Shown one piece after another: positions 40,741 through 53,373 of a stretch of 64,000 bases of DNA (position 1 is the first letter of the stretch; the number at the start of each line of letters is the position of its first letter). The position numbers were made by a program, and so were the translations under genes. Source of the stretch: Nostoc sp. CMAA1605 (GTDB taxonomy: Bacteria > Cyanobacteriota > Cyanobacteriia > Cyanobacteriales > Nostocaceae); the NCBI RefSeq assembly GCF_021596505.1, contig NZ_PJIZ01000005.1, positions 87,852 to 151,851 on the forward strand, written 5' to 3'. The notes under the pieces were generated by a model. That model had not been told where the DNA came from, did no database searches, and worked only from the letters and a program-made list of their open reading frames with translations.

Positions 40741-40760
40741 GTAAGTATGAAGTGATTCTT

Positions 40761-40830
40761 CCCCTATACCCTTACACCCTTACATCCCTACACCCCTACA
40801 CCCTTACACCCCTACACCCCTATCCCTTAC
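40761..40830. repeat. (ACACCCT)n STRR array
   Basis: ccctatacccttacacccttacatccctacacccctacaccc. Confidence 0.85.
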
Positions 40831-40908
40831 ACTCCCAAAACGCAAAAAGCCACGGTAAACGAGGCTTGGTTTGCAGGTTATGTAGTTAGTGTAGCCAATC
40901 TTTGGTAG

Positions 40909-41088
40909 TTAATGCTGTTGTGGGCCTTTGGCATCACATTCTTTGTGCCAGCACCTTTCTAAAAGTCCGATGCGCCAGATATGGGCAAAACGGCGGGGAT
41001 TGAGTTCTAGTCTTTGATCACGGCTAAATAATGGTTGGTTAAGATAAGACCATAGAGGAAATTTAATCTTGTTGTGTTTATCATCCAT
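40909..41088 (-). CDS. Small conserved hypothetical protein (59 aa)
   Basis: MDDKHNKIKFPLWSYLNQPLFSRDQRLELNPRRFAHIWRIGLLERCWHKECDAKGPQQH; likely internal ATG at 41088. Confidence 0.55.
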   Translation of the reverse strand: MDDKHNKIKFPLWSYLNQPLFSRDQRLELNPRRFAHIWRIGLLERCWHKECDAKGPQQH

Positions 41089-41735
41089 AGTGAGGAACAA
41101 AATAGTATAAAAGACGTTAAGCAATAGTTAGCAATGAGGAAAAATCCATCTAGATACTGATTTTCTTGTTAAAGATGCCATGATATACATTCAAATGTCC
41201 TGGTGGCAATTGCGGATTTTTACTTAAACATTTCTGCCACACTTGCAAGACTAGTAATTTATTGAAAAGTTCCTTAATAAAGTATTTCTACTTATATCTA
41301 CCGGAGGTGTGATTGTCGTTAATAGTGGGACTTTGATATAGTCAGTTAGAGCTTAGATTCACGGTTGCTGGGATCATTTTTGCAAGACAATATACCGAGA
41401 TTGTGTTTGTATAAAGTCTATAACTAACTCATAAATCTAGAGATTCTCAGTGGTTAATCGACAGTTGCAAGTAATAAATATCAATAATTAATCACCCACT
41501 AATGACTGATATTTAATTTAAGTATAAAAACGTTAATTAATTTAACGATTTATTTAATCATCACAATCTGAAAGTCATAAAGCAAGGGGTTTTGTATAGG
41601 ACTTTATAATCTTGATCAATGTATTTTTTGATATATTTATGTTAAAAAATTAACTGATTGATATTAGTTATTAATCAGTATGGGTAGGTGATATGACATA
41701 TAGCAGTCTGAGTCTGAATTGCAAGAATTTACGGT

Positions 41736-41778
41736 GTTAAGATACCCGACTTCTGGAAAAAATCGGGTATCTTGTTTC
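41736..41778. terminator. Hairpin downstream of the tyrosine phenol-lyase-like gene
   Basis: AAGATACCCGAcTTctggaaaaAATCGGGTATCTT. Confidence 0.6.
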
Positions 41779-41846
41779 TCATGAATGATTGAGAGTGTTT
41801 CGGTGAAACTTGTCAGTTCAACAGTCAACTGTTAACTGTTAAATAC

Positions 41847-43267
<1,421 letters not shown>

Positions 43268-43829
43268 CTAGCCCTTTTTGCATACTATTTTGGTAGCTAG
43301 AATCTCCAGTGGCAATAATGTTACAAATATTAGAAAATATTTAGCTGATGCGACCAAAACCAATATCCGTCTCCAATACCCAACCTCTCGTTAAGATTTC
43401 TTTCAAGATTGTCCATCTGAGAACATTGAATATTTTGATATAGGAAAATAAATATAAGCATCAACAAATATCTTTTTGTAAACTTTTGTTTAATCTCAGC
43501 TAGAAAATTTCTTTAGTCTCCAGTTATTTTCTAGCTGGATTAACTTACCTATGATTATATAATGACCAACTGAACTGATATTTACTTGTCAAGTGAATAT
43601 TATATAAATGATAGTTTTTCTCTATACTAATTATCGCCAATTACATAGTCTAAATTTAGATTTAATCTAGTATTAATAGTAACTTAATACACTCTATTAT
43701 TCCGATTTAAAGGTATAATAAGATTTATCCACTAAGATTTTTTGCGTACTTAATTTTTGATTCCTTACTTAAGCATGAACTCATTGATAGATAATCGAGT
43801 TAAGCTAGATTAAGCTATAGGATTCATAC

Positions 43830-44711
43830 TTGCTCATGAGTTCCCGTGCATTGCTATTAGTCAATCGTCATGCCCGCAAAGGACAAAAACGTCTCTTGGA
43901 AGTAATTAATTGCTTGCAAAAATCCGGCTTGGAATTAATTGAAGAATCTACAGAACATCCCAAAAATTTAGCTCATATTATACACAAATATAAAAATCAT
44001 GTAGATTTAGTCATAGTTGGTGGTGGTGATGGGACACTAAATGCAGTAGTAGATGCTTTAGTAGAGACGCAATTACCTTTAGGAATATTACCTTTAGGAA
44101 CTGCCAATGACTTAGCAAAAACGCTAGGGATTTCTAATTCCATACCAGAAGCTTGTAAAACAATAGTTACTGGGGAATTGCGGCGTATTGATTTAGGGTG
44201 TGTCAATGGTAAACACTTTTTTAATGTTGCTAGTTTAGGGATGAGTGTCAAAATTACCCAAAAACTGACGAAAGAATTTAAACGACGCTGGGGAATTCTA
44301 GCTTATGCGGCGACAGCACTACAAGTAATTTGGGAATCTCGACCTTTTAGTGCCGAAATTCGTATCCAAAACCAACGATATCCGGTAAAAACAGTACAAA
44401 TTGCTGTTGGTAATGGTCGCTACTATGGTGGTGGTATGGCTATAGTTCATGATGCCAAAATCGATGACCAAAGACTAGACCTCTACAGTTTAGAAATTAA
44501 ACATTGGTGGCAAATAATTCCATTACTACCAGCTATCCGTAACGGGAGACATATTCATCGGCAAAATGTCCGTGCTTTACATGGACAAGAGATGGAAATT
44601 TATACACGTAGACCCCGGCCAATTAACACCGATGGCGAAATCACCACATACACCCCCGCTAAATTCCAAGTTATTCCCCAAGCCGTAGCTGTCTTTGTCC
44701 CGTCGGTTTAG
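43830..44711 (+). CDS. YegS/BmrU-type diacylglycerol/lipid kinase
   Basis: DLVIVGGGDGTLNAVVDALV, PLGILPLGTANDLAKTLGI. Confidence 0.92.
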   Translation: MLMSSRALLLVNRHARKGQKRLLEVINCLQKSGLELIEESTEHPKNLAHIIHKYKNHVDLVIVGGGDGTLNAVVDALVETQLPLGILPLGTANDLAKTLGISNSIPEACKTIVTGELRRIDLGCVNGKHFFNVASLGMSVKITQKLTKEFKRRWGILAYAATALQVIWESRPFSAEIRIQNQRYPVKTVQIAVGNGRYYGGGMAIVHDAKIDDQRLDLYSLEIKHWWQIIPLLPAIRNGRHIHRQNVRALHGQEMEIYTRRPRPINTDGEITTYTPAKFQVIPQAVAVFVPSV

Positions 44712-44834
44712 GGAATGGAATGAGTAATGAGTAATGAGTAATGAGTAGTGACTATTGACTATCTTCTCTGGAATCAAAACAGATTTATTTGTATTTAAAC
44801 TCAATTCTCTTGTAGTTAACTGAAATCGGGTACT

Positions 44835-45467
44835 GTGGCCACTCACATCAATTCACGCCAGATGGACTTGAGATTTTCTCAAGAGATTAAGCTACTGCTG
44901 CAAAAGTTAGCCGAACATCATTTAAGTCTCGGTGAGATTTTAGCGGAAACTTCCGAACGGGGTTTTAGCTTAGTTATTGCTTTGTTAGTCTTACCGTTTT
45001 TGTTTCCTATGCCACCTGGTTTAACAGGGCCTTTTGGTGCGGGATGTCTATTATTATCTGTACAGATGATACTTGGTAGGCGATCGCCTTGGCTACCCAA
45101 AAGAATCGCTCGTTATAAATTTCCTCGCCCTTTTGCCCAGTTAATCTTACAAAATCTCCGCCGTATTACCAAAATCTTTGAAAAAATTGCCCGTCCCCGC
45201 TTGGCTAAAATTGCAGAAAATCCCCTCACTTGGCGAATTAATGGCTTATGTATCTCTTGGCTGACAATTTTACTCATGTCACCAGTACCGTTTACTAATC
45301 CGATTCCCACTGTGGGAATTTTACTATTGACAGTAGCCACCATTGAATCTGATGGCTTGTTGATTTGCGTAAGTTACGGCATCACGACTTTAATTACTAT
45401 TTTATTTGGATTTATTGGTTATGCCTTGTGGTTAGCTCCCAGTTGGCTACCATCTCTGTGGCGATAA
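44835..45467 (+). CDS. ExoD-family exopolysaccharide synthesis protein
   Basis: 210 aa; LGEILAETSERGFSLVIALLVLPFLFPMPPGLTGPFGAGCLLLSVQMILGRRSPWLP; non-ATG start possible. Confidence 0.86.
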   Translation: MATHINSRQMDLRFSQEIKLLLQKLAEHHLSLGEILAETSERGFSLVIALLVLPFLFPMPPGLTGPFGAGCLLLSVQMILGRRSPWLPKRIARYKFPRPFAQLILQNLRRITKIFEKIARPRLAKIAENPLTWRINGLCISWLTILLMSPVPFTNPIPTVGILLLTVATIESDGLLICVSYGITTLITILFGFIGYALWLAPSWLPSLWR

Positions 45468-45470
45468 TAA

Positions 45471-45508
45471 AAAGCCCTCAGCCACAGACTGAGGGGCTTG
45501 CTTTTATT
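45471..45508 (+). terminator. Rho-independent terminator
   Basis: AAAAAGCCCTCAGccacagaCTGAGGGGCTTgctttt immediately after the stop codon. Confidence 0.9.
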
Positions 45509-45631
45509 AAGGTGCATCTACTTACTGATATATCCACTATGGATTTTGCCGCATCGGGAAGAATCGTTAGAAACTAATAATCCTTTATATTTACTTTATT
45601 TTGGTCTTACTGCCAGATGCGTAAAAAATAC

Positions 45632-46204
45632 TTACTTTAATGGAATTTTCGCTTTTTGAAAGACCTGTTCGGCTGTCAATTCCCATCCTGGAAATAAAGA
45701 ATCTGTAATTAATTCATCTCCCATATAGGTTTTTGGTGCAGCATCGGGATAAAACACAGTAATGCTTCTAGCTTTCCTATCTAAAATCCACACTCGCAGC
45801 ACATTAGCATTTAAATAATCCTGTGCCTTAGCTACCATTTGTCCAAAGGTTTGTCCTGGTGAAATAATTTCAATTACTAAATCAGGCGGTACAGAACAGA
45901 CTCCCTCTTCTTCCCAATCTGATGGCAAACGCTCATGAGAAATATACAATACATCTGGTACTGGCACCCAGTCTTTTCCTCTGCGGGTTAATGCTACTGC
46001 TAACTCTGGGCAAACCTCTCCTTTGCCCTCACATAATTGTTCGATTAAATTGATTGAGGCGCGGGTGAGTTTCGAGTGGTGCTTTTTTGGTGACATCTTA
46101 GGAATAGCTTGACCATCGATGAGTTCATAAGTTGTATCTCCCTCACCTGGGGACAGATTTAAGAACTCTTGCAAGGTGAGATGACTATCAGCTTGGAGAA
46201 GCAT
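45632..46204 (-). CDS. Uma2-family protein (tandem paralog 1)
   Basis: 190 aa; PPDLVIEIISPGQTFGQMVAKAQDYLNANVLRVWILD. Confidence 0.88.
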   Translation of the reverse strand: MLLQADSHLTLQEFLNLSPGEGDTTYELIDGQAIPKMSPKKHHSKLTRASINLIEQLCEGKGEVCPELAVALTRRGKDWVPVPDVLYISHERLPSDWEEEGVCSVPPDLVIEIISPGQTFGQMVAKAQDYLNANVLRVWILDRKARSITVFYPDAAPKTYMGDELITDSLFPGWELTAEQVFQKAKIPLK

Positions 46205-46284
46205 AGCAGAAACTAAAGGGTGGCTAATTGTAATTCTTATTGGGTATATCTAAAACCCCATACTGCCAGATGAGCAGCAAATAC

Positions 46285-46857
46285 TTAATTTAATGGAATT
46301 TTCGCTTTTTGAAATAACTGTTCGGCTGTAAATTCCCATCCTGGGAATAAAGAATCTGTAATTAGTTCATCTCCCATATAGGTTTTTGGTGAAGCGTCGG
46401 GATAAAACACAGTCATGCTTCTAGCTTTGCTATCTAAAATCCATACTCGCAACACATGAGCATTTAAATAATCCTGTGCTTTAGCTGCCATTTGCCCAAA
46501 GGTTTGTCCTGGTGAAATAATTTCAATTACTAAATCAGGCGGTACAGGACAGGCTTCATCTTCATTCCATTCTGTGGGTAAACGTTCATAGGAAATATAG
46601 ACAATATCTGGTACTGGAATCCAATCTATTTCCTTTTTCTTTAATAGAACAGCCCATTCTGGACAAACAATTCCCCTATGTTCACATCTTTCTTCTATCA
46701 AAGAGAGAAGAACATGAGTCAGCTTGGCGTGAAAAAATTTTGGTGACATTTTAGGAATAGCTTGACCATCGATGAGTTCATAAGTTGTATCTCCCTCGCC
46801 TGGGGACAGATTTAAGAACTCTTGCAAGGTGAGATGATTGTCAGCTTGGAGGAGCAT
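46285..46857 (-). CDS. Uma2-family protein (tandem paralog 2)
   Basis: Same length as, and very similar N- and C-termini to, 45632-46204. Confidence 0.88.
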   Translation of the reverse strand: MLLQADNHLTLQEFLNLSPGEGDTTYELIDGQAIPKMSPKFFHAKLTHVLLSLIEERCEHRGIVCPEWAVLLKKKEIDWIPVPDIVYISYERLPTEWNEDEACPVPPDLVIEIISPGQTFGQMAAKAQDYLNAHVLRVWILDSKARSMTVFYPDASPKTYMGDELITDSLFPGWEFTAEQLFQKAKIPLN

Positions 46858-46892
46858 AGCAAAAACCAGAAGATGGCTAATTTTAATTGTAA

Positions 46893-47983
46893 TTACATTG
46901 CCTGTAAAACTTCCTTAATAACATCTGCTGGTACTTCATCAGTAATTGTCACTACACCAATTTGAGTTGGTAAAATAAACCGTACTTTGCCATTTTTGAC
47001 TTTCTTATCTAGTTGCAGTGCGTCAATAATACCGTCAATATCTAAACCCTCTGGTAACTTGGTAGGTAAACCTGCTTTTTGAATCAAAGCGTTTTGACGT
47101 TCTGTGTCTTCTTTTTGCCACATTCCCAATTTCACAGCAATTTGTCCGGCTGCTACCATCCCAATAGCGACAGCTTCACCATGATTAACTAACCGATAAC
47201 CAGTCAAGCTTTCCACAGCATGACCAATAGTGTGTCCATAGTTGAGAATAGCCCGCAGTCCCCCTTCCTTTTCATCTTTGCTGACAACATCAGCTTTAGC
47301 TTGACAAGAACGAGTGAGGATAGAACTAATCAATTCTGGCTTGATATAGCGTAGTTGATTCAGGTGTTTGCTAGCTTCCATTTGCTGGAATAATTCCGCA
47401 TCCCAAATCACACCATACTTAATTACCTCTGCCATACCGGCGCGAAATTCCCTTGTGGGAAGGGTTTTCAGCACATCTGGGTCAATTAATACCAAACGTG
47501 GTTGATGGAATGCACCAATGAGGTTTTTACCTTGGGGATGATTTACCCCTGTTTTACCACCTATAGCTGAATCTACCATTGCTAGCAGAGTAGTAGGCAC
47601 TTGTACAACATTAATTCCCCGTAGCCAACTAGCCGCCGCAAAGCCAGTCATGTCACCAATTACCCCTCCCCCTAAAGCCACCATTGTGGAGGAACGTTCT
47701 AGGCGATTTTCTAGGGCAATATCGTAGAGTTTTTGAATAGAATTAAGAGTTTTGTAGCGTTCTCCGGCTGGGAGACAATAGCTAGCAACTTGAAAGCCAG
47801 CATCTTCCAGAGATTTATACTTTTTTCGCCATAATGCTTAAATATGGTGGGATTCGACACCAGTAATACTTTTTTACCCAGCTTCAAATCAGCCATCCGT
47901 TGACCAAGCAGTTCTAAACTTCCAGATGCGATCGCAATCTCATAAGACTGCTGTGGTAGATTCACATTAATTACAGAAGTCAT
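46893..47983 (-). pseudogene. aroB: 3-dehydroquinate synthase with a 1-bp frameshift
   Basis: N-part [54 protein letters not shown], then -1 frame [63 protein letters not shown]... Confidence 0.93.
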
Positions 47984-48029
47984 TACCCAAACCCCAAAAA
48001 GCGCAGTGGGCTGTATTTTACCGTATTTT

Positions 48030-48153
48030 GGGGGACTGGGGATTGGGGATTGGGGATTGGGGAGGCAGGGGGAGCAGGGGAAGCAGGGGGAGCAGGGGGA
48101 GCAGGGGAAGAAAAACTTCACTCATTACTCATTACTCATTACTCATTACTCAG
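48030..48153. repeat. STRR arrays: (GGGGAYT)n, (GGGGAGCA)n, (CATTACT)n
   Basis: ggggactggggattgggg; gcagggggagcaggggaagcagggggagcag; actcattactcattactcatt. Confidence 0.9.
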
Positions 48154-48190
48154 CACGGGCTAAACGCCCCGCTTCCGCTAACAGCACTCA
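48150..48190. repeat. GC-rich module nested in heptamers (copy 3, inverted)
   Basis: cagcacgggctaaacgccccgcttccgctaacagcactc. Confidence 0.75.
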
Positions 48191-48211
48191 CCACTCAGCA
48201 CTAACCAGCAC

Positions 48212-48814
48212 TCATCTCCAAACTTCGGTTAAATCTAAGACAAATCCTGGTAACACATCTTCGCCTGATAAACTGACGGGATGATTGAGGGTTTCAACTG
48301 CTTGGCCTGGGCGATAAATTTCTACTCTTTGATGTTTGCAGTCAATTAACCAACCTAAACGCGCACCATTATTTATGTATTCCCTCATCTTGGTGCGTAG
48401 CTTTTCTATGGAGTCACTTTTAGAACGTAGCTCCAGCACGAAATCAGGGCAAATCGGGGCGAAGGTTTCCTGCTGTTCTATACTAAGAGCATCCCATCTA
48501 TCTTGACGTATCCATGCAGCATCAGGAAAGCGATCGCTACCGTCAGGAAGATGAAACCCAGTTGAAGAGTCAAATACTATACCTAACTTAGCTTGACGAT
48601 TCCACAACCACAGTTGTCCAGTAATATCCAAGTTTCTCTTACCAGTATCACTCCCTGTTGGTGGCATGACAATCAATTCCCCTTCCGCAGTTCGTTCCAA
48701 TTGTAAATCTCTGTTAACCAACGCTAACTGCACAAATTGCTCATGAGAAACCGTCAGAGTTAGAGTCTCTGGAATATTGACCGCAAGACTTTGGGATATT
48801 TGCGTCATCGTCAA
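48212..48814 (-). CDS. Uma2-family protein
   Basis: DAAWIRQDRWDALSIEQQETFAPICPDFVLELRSKSDSIEKLRTKMREYINNGARLGWLID. Confidence 0.88.
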   Translation of the reverse strand: MTMTQISQSLAVNIPETLTLTVSHEQFVQLALVNRDLQLERTAEGELIVMPPTGSDTGKRNLDITGQLWLWNRQAKLGIVFDSSTGFHLPDGSDRFPDAAWIRQDRWDALSIEQQETFAPICPDFVLELRSKSDSIEKLRTKMREYINNGARLGWLIDCKHQRVEIYRPGQAVETLNHPVSLSGEDVLPGFVLDLTEVWR

Positions 48815-48864
48815 GCAACAGGCAAAAGGAAATATATTTCTTAGTCTAGTTCATCTTCCGCATT

Positions 48865-49010
48865 AAGTAATGAGTGCTGAGTAATGAGTAATGAGTAATG
48901 AGTGCTGAGTGCTGAGTGCTGAGTGCTGAGTGCTGACTAATGACTATTGACTATTGACTAATGACTAATGACTAATGACTATTGACTATTGACTATTGAC
49001 CAATGACTAA
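48865..49010. repeat. Compound STRR array (GAGTAAT/GAGTGCT/ACTAATG/ACTATTG)
   Basis: taatgagtgctgagtaatgagtaatgagtaatgagtgctgagtgctgagt... Confidence 0.92.
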
Positions 49011-49057
49011 AAATTAATGGTTCAATATAGTTAGTAAAGTATTGTGGAGAAAGATAA

Positions 49058-49153
49058 ATGTTAGGAGTAGTATCTTACGTCCTTTTCTTGGCGTTGTTCA
49101 CCGGTATAGCTGTGGGTCTGCTGTTCGGTCTGCGTTCTGCTAAGATTCTTTAA
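49058..49153 (+). CDS. petL: Cytochrome b6-f complex subunit VI (PetL)
   Basis: Missed by ORF track (31 aa): [31 protein letters not shown]. Confidence 0.83.
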   Translation: MLGVVSYVLFLALFTGIAVGLLFGLRSAKIL

Positions 49154-49234
49154 TTTAGGGATATAGGATATGGGGGTTTCGGGGTGGAAGTGAGGCAGAA
49201 TTCTACACCCCTACACCCCCATACCCTTACACCC

Positions 49235-50239
49235 CTACACCCCTACTTGACTAACTACCCGATTTGGTCTTGAAGCAGGGGGACGCATTTCTAAGCCGAA
49301 TAAATTCAACATTTCTTGGTCTGCGTCGTAATCTGGACAGGGAGTGGTGACTGTTAACATCTTGTTGTCGTCACTAGAAAAGATGGAGTTAGCCCCCGCC
49401 ATAAAGCAAAAAGCTTGTTCAACTTGCGAAAGTCTCGCCCTTCCTGCACTTAAACGCACATCGGAAGTAGGCATAATGATGCGGGCTGTGGCTATCATTC
49501 TGACAACATCCCAAATGGGGACATCTGGCTGATTTTCTAAGGGTGTACCTTCTACTTGGGAAAGAATATTAACTGGTACTGATTCTGGGTGAGGATTGAG
49601 ATTGGCTAAGGTGTGTAACATGGAGATGCGATCCTCAACGCTTTCGCCTAAGCCGAGAATACCACCGGAACAGACTGTAACGTTGGTTTGTCGGACATTT
49701 TCGATAGTGTGTAAGCGATCGCCATAAGTCCTAGTGGTGATAATTGTACTGTAATATTCTGCTGAGGTATCTAAGTTATGGTTATAAGCATACAGTCCCG
49801 CAGTTTCTAAACGTTTAGCTTGGTCTGCTGTCAGCATTCCCAAAGTACAGCACACCTCTAAACCCATGTCAGTCACATCTTTGACCATATCCAGGACTTT
49901 CTCAAATTGAGAATTATCCCGCACTTCCCGCCAAGCCGCACCCATACACACACGACTGACACCTTTTTGTTTTGCAGTTTGGGCGATGTTAATTACTGTT
50001 TCTTTATCTAAAAGTGCTTGGGGCTTGACTTCAGTTTGGTAACGGGAAGACTGGGCGCAGTAACTACAATCTTCTGGACAGCCGCCAGTTTTTATCGATA
50101 TTAGCTTACATACTTGGATTTGTTTGGGGTCATGATATTGACGATGAATGCTAGCAGCTTGATAAATTAGCTCTAGCAAAGGTGTATTATATATTTCCCG
50201 AATTTCTAGTTCTTGCCAATCGTAGCGTATTCCCGACAT
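49235..50239 (-). CDS. bioB: Biotin synthase
   Basis: Radical [17 protein letters not shown]; 334 aa. Confidence 0.96.
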   Translation of the reverse strand: MSGIRYDWQELEIREIYNTPLLELIYQAASIHRQYHDPKQIQVCKLISIKTGGCPEDCSYCAQSSRYQTEVKPQALLDKETVINIAQTAKQKGVSRVCMGAAWREVRDNSQFEKVLDMVKDVTDMGLEVCCTLGMLTADQAKRLETAGLYAYNHNLDTSAEYYSTIITTRTYGDRLHTIENVRQTNVTVCSGGILGLGESVEDRISMLHTLANLNPHPESVPVNILSQVEGTPLENQPDVPIWDVVRMIATARIIMPTSDVRLSAGRARLSQVEQAFCFMAGANSIFSSDDNKMLTVTTPCPDYDADQEMLNLFGLEMRPPASRPNRVVSQVGV

Positions 50240-50583
50240 TACTATCCTTCTTCTAGACTGGATTGATTAACAGCTGTCTTCTTGTTATATCCCCTAACGT
50301 GCATCTTTTGGCGCAGGCGATCGCACCTATTATCCTCAACCAAGATGCTAGAGGGTATGATTAACCAGTCACAGAAATGCCGAAAAATTTCTGTAAATTT
50401 AGTGACAATATATAACAGAAAACAGGGAACAGGGAATAGGGAACAGGAAACGGGTAATTATCTTGATATATGAATTTTTCTGAAGATTATGATTTAACTC
50501 ACTGGTAATCTGCGGTAAAGATGTCTTTCCCCTACACCCTTACACCCCTACACCCCTACACCCCTACACACCCTATCCTGAAT

Positions 50584-51162
50584 ATGAAATCAGAACTACC
50601 CATCATTACCAGCGATCGCCTACTATTACGCATAGGTATTCAAGAAGATATCCCTAGAATTGTGCAGTATTTTCGAGAAAATAAAGATTTTCTCACACCT
50701 TTTTATCCTACCTGGACAGAACATTTCTTTACAGAAGACTACTGGCACAATCAAGTCGAAAACAACTTTTTAGAATTTATTCATGACCAATCTTTAAAAT
50801 TATTTATTTTTCCTAAAAAACAACCGAAAACAATTATTGGTACTGTAAATTTCAATAATTTTATCCGTGGGGCAGCCCATTTTTGTCATTTAGGTTATGG
50901 TCTAGCCGAAACCGCCCAAGGTCAAGGTTATATGACAGAAGCCTTACAGGTAGCTACCGAATATGTTTTTCAAGAATTAAATTTTCATCGCATCATGGCT
51001 AACTATATGCCCCACAATCAACGCAGTGGCAACGTCCTCAAGCGACTTGGATTTGTGGTTGAAGGTTACGCTAGAGACTATTTACTAATTAACGGTCAAT
51101 GGCAAGACCATATTCTCACGAGTTTAATCAATCCTCACTGGCAGCCCAATGAGTGGGAATAG
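50584..51162 (+). CDS. GNAT (RimJ/RimL-type) N-acetyltransferase
   Basis: Probable start MKSELPIITSDRLLLRIG; the upstream extension to 50521 is translated ACACCCCT repeat. Confidence 0.88.
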   Translation: MKSELPIITSDRLLLRIGIQEDIPRIVQYFRENKDFLTPFYPTWTEHFFTEDYWHNQVENNFLEFIHDQSLKLFIFPKKQPKTIIGTVNFNNFIRGAAHFCHLGYGLAETAQGQGYMTEALQVATEYVFQELNFHRIMANYMPHNQRSGNVLKRLGFVVEGYARDYLLINGQWQDHILTSLINPHWQPNEWE

Positions 51163-51278
51163 GTACTGGGGACTGGGGACTGGGGACTGGGGACTGGGGA
51201 CTGGGGAATTGCTAGACAAGTGGACAAGGTAGATTTTTCCCAATGCCCAATGCCCAATGCCCAATGCCCCATGCCCAA
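51163..51278. repeat. (GGGGACT)n and (CCCAATG)n STRR arrays
   Basis: tactggggactggggactggggactggggactggggactgggg; cccaatgcccaatgccc. Confidence 0.9.
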
Positions 51279-52745
51279 TTAACTAATTACATCGGCTTTC
51301 TCTAAAGATTCTGGTACATTTTCGGAGTTCTTAAAGGCAAACCTTAATAAAGGGGGTGCTAAAAATGTTGTCAGAATTACCATAATCACAATCGCAGCTT
51401 GCAGAGGTTTATCTAACGTACCACTAGCGGCACCAATGCCTGCAAAGACTAAACCCACTTCACCACGGGGAATCATTCCTACACCTACGGCTACACGGTT
51501 GATTCCAGGCTGACCGAAAACTGCCCAACCGGTAACAACTTTACCTATAATTGCTACCACGATTAAGAAGGTAGAAATAATTAGTCCTTCTCTATTTTCT
51601 GGAACTATGGGATTCAGCACGCCCAAATCTACTTTCGCTCCCACAGTTACGAAGAAAACGGGAACGAGGATATCAGCAATAGGCTTGACTTGCTCATCCA
51701 ATTCGTTGCGTTTATCAGTTTCATCTAAAACTAAGCCAGCCGCAAACGCACCTAAGATAGCTTCTAAATGAATAGCGTTACCTAAAAACGCCATGAAGAA
51801 GGCAAAAATAAACGCTGGAATGACTAAATTACCCCGCGTTTTTAAAATGCTAGTAATTGCACAGAAGCTTTGATTAAAGAACTTACCCAGTAAGATTGAG
51901 CCAATCAGAAAAACAGTAGCACTGACAATTAAATAGATGACGTTGAAAATATCGACTTCGCCAGTTTTTGCTAAACTTGCAACTACTGCTAAGACGATAA
52001 TGCCTAAAATATCGTCAATGACTGCTGCACCAACAATAATTTGACCTTCTCTGGATTTGAGACGACCGAGTTCTGAGAGGACTTTGGAGGTAATACCAAT
52101 ACTTGTCGCGGTTAGGGCTGCACCAGCAAAAATCGCCGGAATCGCTGGGGCATGAAATAATAAAATTAACCCGGCTGTACCAGCAGCAAAAGGAACTGCT
52201 ACCCCGACACAAGCCACTATTGTTGCTTGATAACCAACTTTTTGCAGTTCTCTTAAATCTGATTCTAAGCCAATTTCAAACAACAGAATAATTACACCCA
52301 ACTCAGCCAGTATAGAAATACCTTCACTCTGAGAGCTAAAAATTGCTGTAGCTGCATCAGGGGTAAGATTATTAATCAATTGCAGCACCTTCATAATCAT
52401 AGAGTCATCTGCTACTGCACCGCTTTGGGGAAACACAACTAGATGCAGTGCGGAAGCACCCACAATTACGCCACCAACTAATTCACCCAAAACCGGTGGT
52501 AAGTCAATCATCCTCGACAACTCACCGCCGATTTTACTAGCCAAATAAATGACTACTAAACTCAGTAGTACACCAGTCAACACAATGGGAGCATCTTCGG
52601 CATTATTAGCTTCTGTTGTCAACAACAAAGATGGCAATGCCGAAACTAGGGGTGTCAAAGAATTCATCGCCTGAAGGATTGGTTCTGAAAAAGTCATCTG
52701 AATTTCTCTGTAAATGCTGGGTTCAAAGAATTTCGGATTGGTCAA
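51279..52745 (-). CDS. CPA2 Na+/H+ antiporter (NapA/KefB type)
   Basis: 488 aa, ELGVIILLFEIGLESDLREL, GAAVIDDILGIIVLAV; possible internal start MTFSEPILQAMN. Confidence 0.9.
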   Translation of the reverse strand: MTNPKFFEPSIYREIQMTFSEPILQAMNSLTPLVSALPSLLLTTEANNAEDAPIVLTGVLLSLVVIYLASKIGGELSRMIDLPPVLGELVGGVIVGASALHLVVFPQSGAVADDSMIMKVLQLINNLTPDAATAIFSSQSEGISILAELGVIILLFEIGLESDLRELQKVGYQATIVACVGVAVPFAAGTAGLILLFHAPAIPAIFAGAALTATSIGITSKVLSELGRLKSREGQIIVGAAVIDDILGIIVLAVVASLAKTGEVDIFNVIYLIVSATVFLIGSILLGKFFNQSFCAITSILKTRGNLVIPAFIFAFFMAFLGNAIHLEAILGAFAAGLVLDETDKRNELDEQVKPIADILVPVFFVTVGAKVDLGVLNPIVPENREGLIISTFLIVVAIIGKVVTGWAVFGQPGINRVAVGVGMIPRGEVGLVFAGIGAASGTLDKPLQAAIVIMVILTTFLAPPLLRFAFKNSENVPESLEKADVIS

Positions 52746-53373
52746 TCACGAATTAATGTGGTTTGCAAATTAGTCAAACAGGTTTTTACCTATCCAATCT
52801 AGTTATATCTTGCTTGTGTTTGAGTTTAACTTGTTACAGTCATGGAGGAAATAGGTAATTGGTTAGGGAAAAAAGGACGGGGAGAATGAATATTCTGGCA
52901 ATTTGGCAGCCAAAGTTATCAGCAAGTAGATTTAATGGATATATTCACAGGGACAGCGAGTATTGCGAGACGAATCAAGCAGGGATAAATCATAGTCTCC
53001 ATATTCCTAGCCCATCGCCAGTTGTTGACTAAGGGTTGATGAGTAACGCTACATAGTTGAAATACTCAAGTTACAGCCCTTGTCCACCGCCTCAAACAAC
53101 TGGCCATTAATCTCATAAAACAGAATATAGGAATCGGATTTGATGACTAAGCTACTTTCTTATGTAAGGAATGGATAGACAAGGTAGACAAGGTAAAAAT
53201 ATTTACCCCAATGCCCTATGCCCAAAATTCTTTAATTTTAAATTTTGAATTGAGTAGCCCTATGCTCCATAGGAATATTAATATGCAAATTAAAGGTGCT
53301 ACAGATTAACCCCACCTTCTTCTAGAAAATGGGGTTAATCTTTTTGAGTAAGATAATTAATTGCTGGAGAATT

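Noticed and set aside
47815-47835. Canonical X_XXY_YYZ programmed -1 frameshift site in aroB
   Set aside because: The 0-frame codons GAA AAA AGT do not fit the slippery heptamer and no downstream pseudoknot was evident; an indel is more likely.
48865-49010. Regularly spaced repeats resembling a CRISPR array
   Set aside because: Units are contiguous 7-bp tandem repeats without unique spacers; this is a typical cyanobacterial STRR, and no cas genes are present.
52840-53170. Possible gene remnant (minus-strand LVIKSDSYILFYEINGQLFEAVDKGCNLSISTM)
   Set aside because: Too short and without a recognisable family or start; could be chance.
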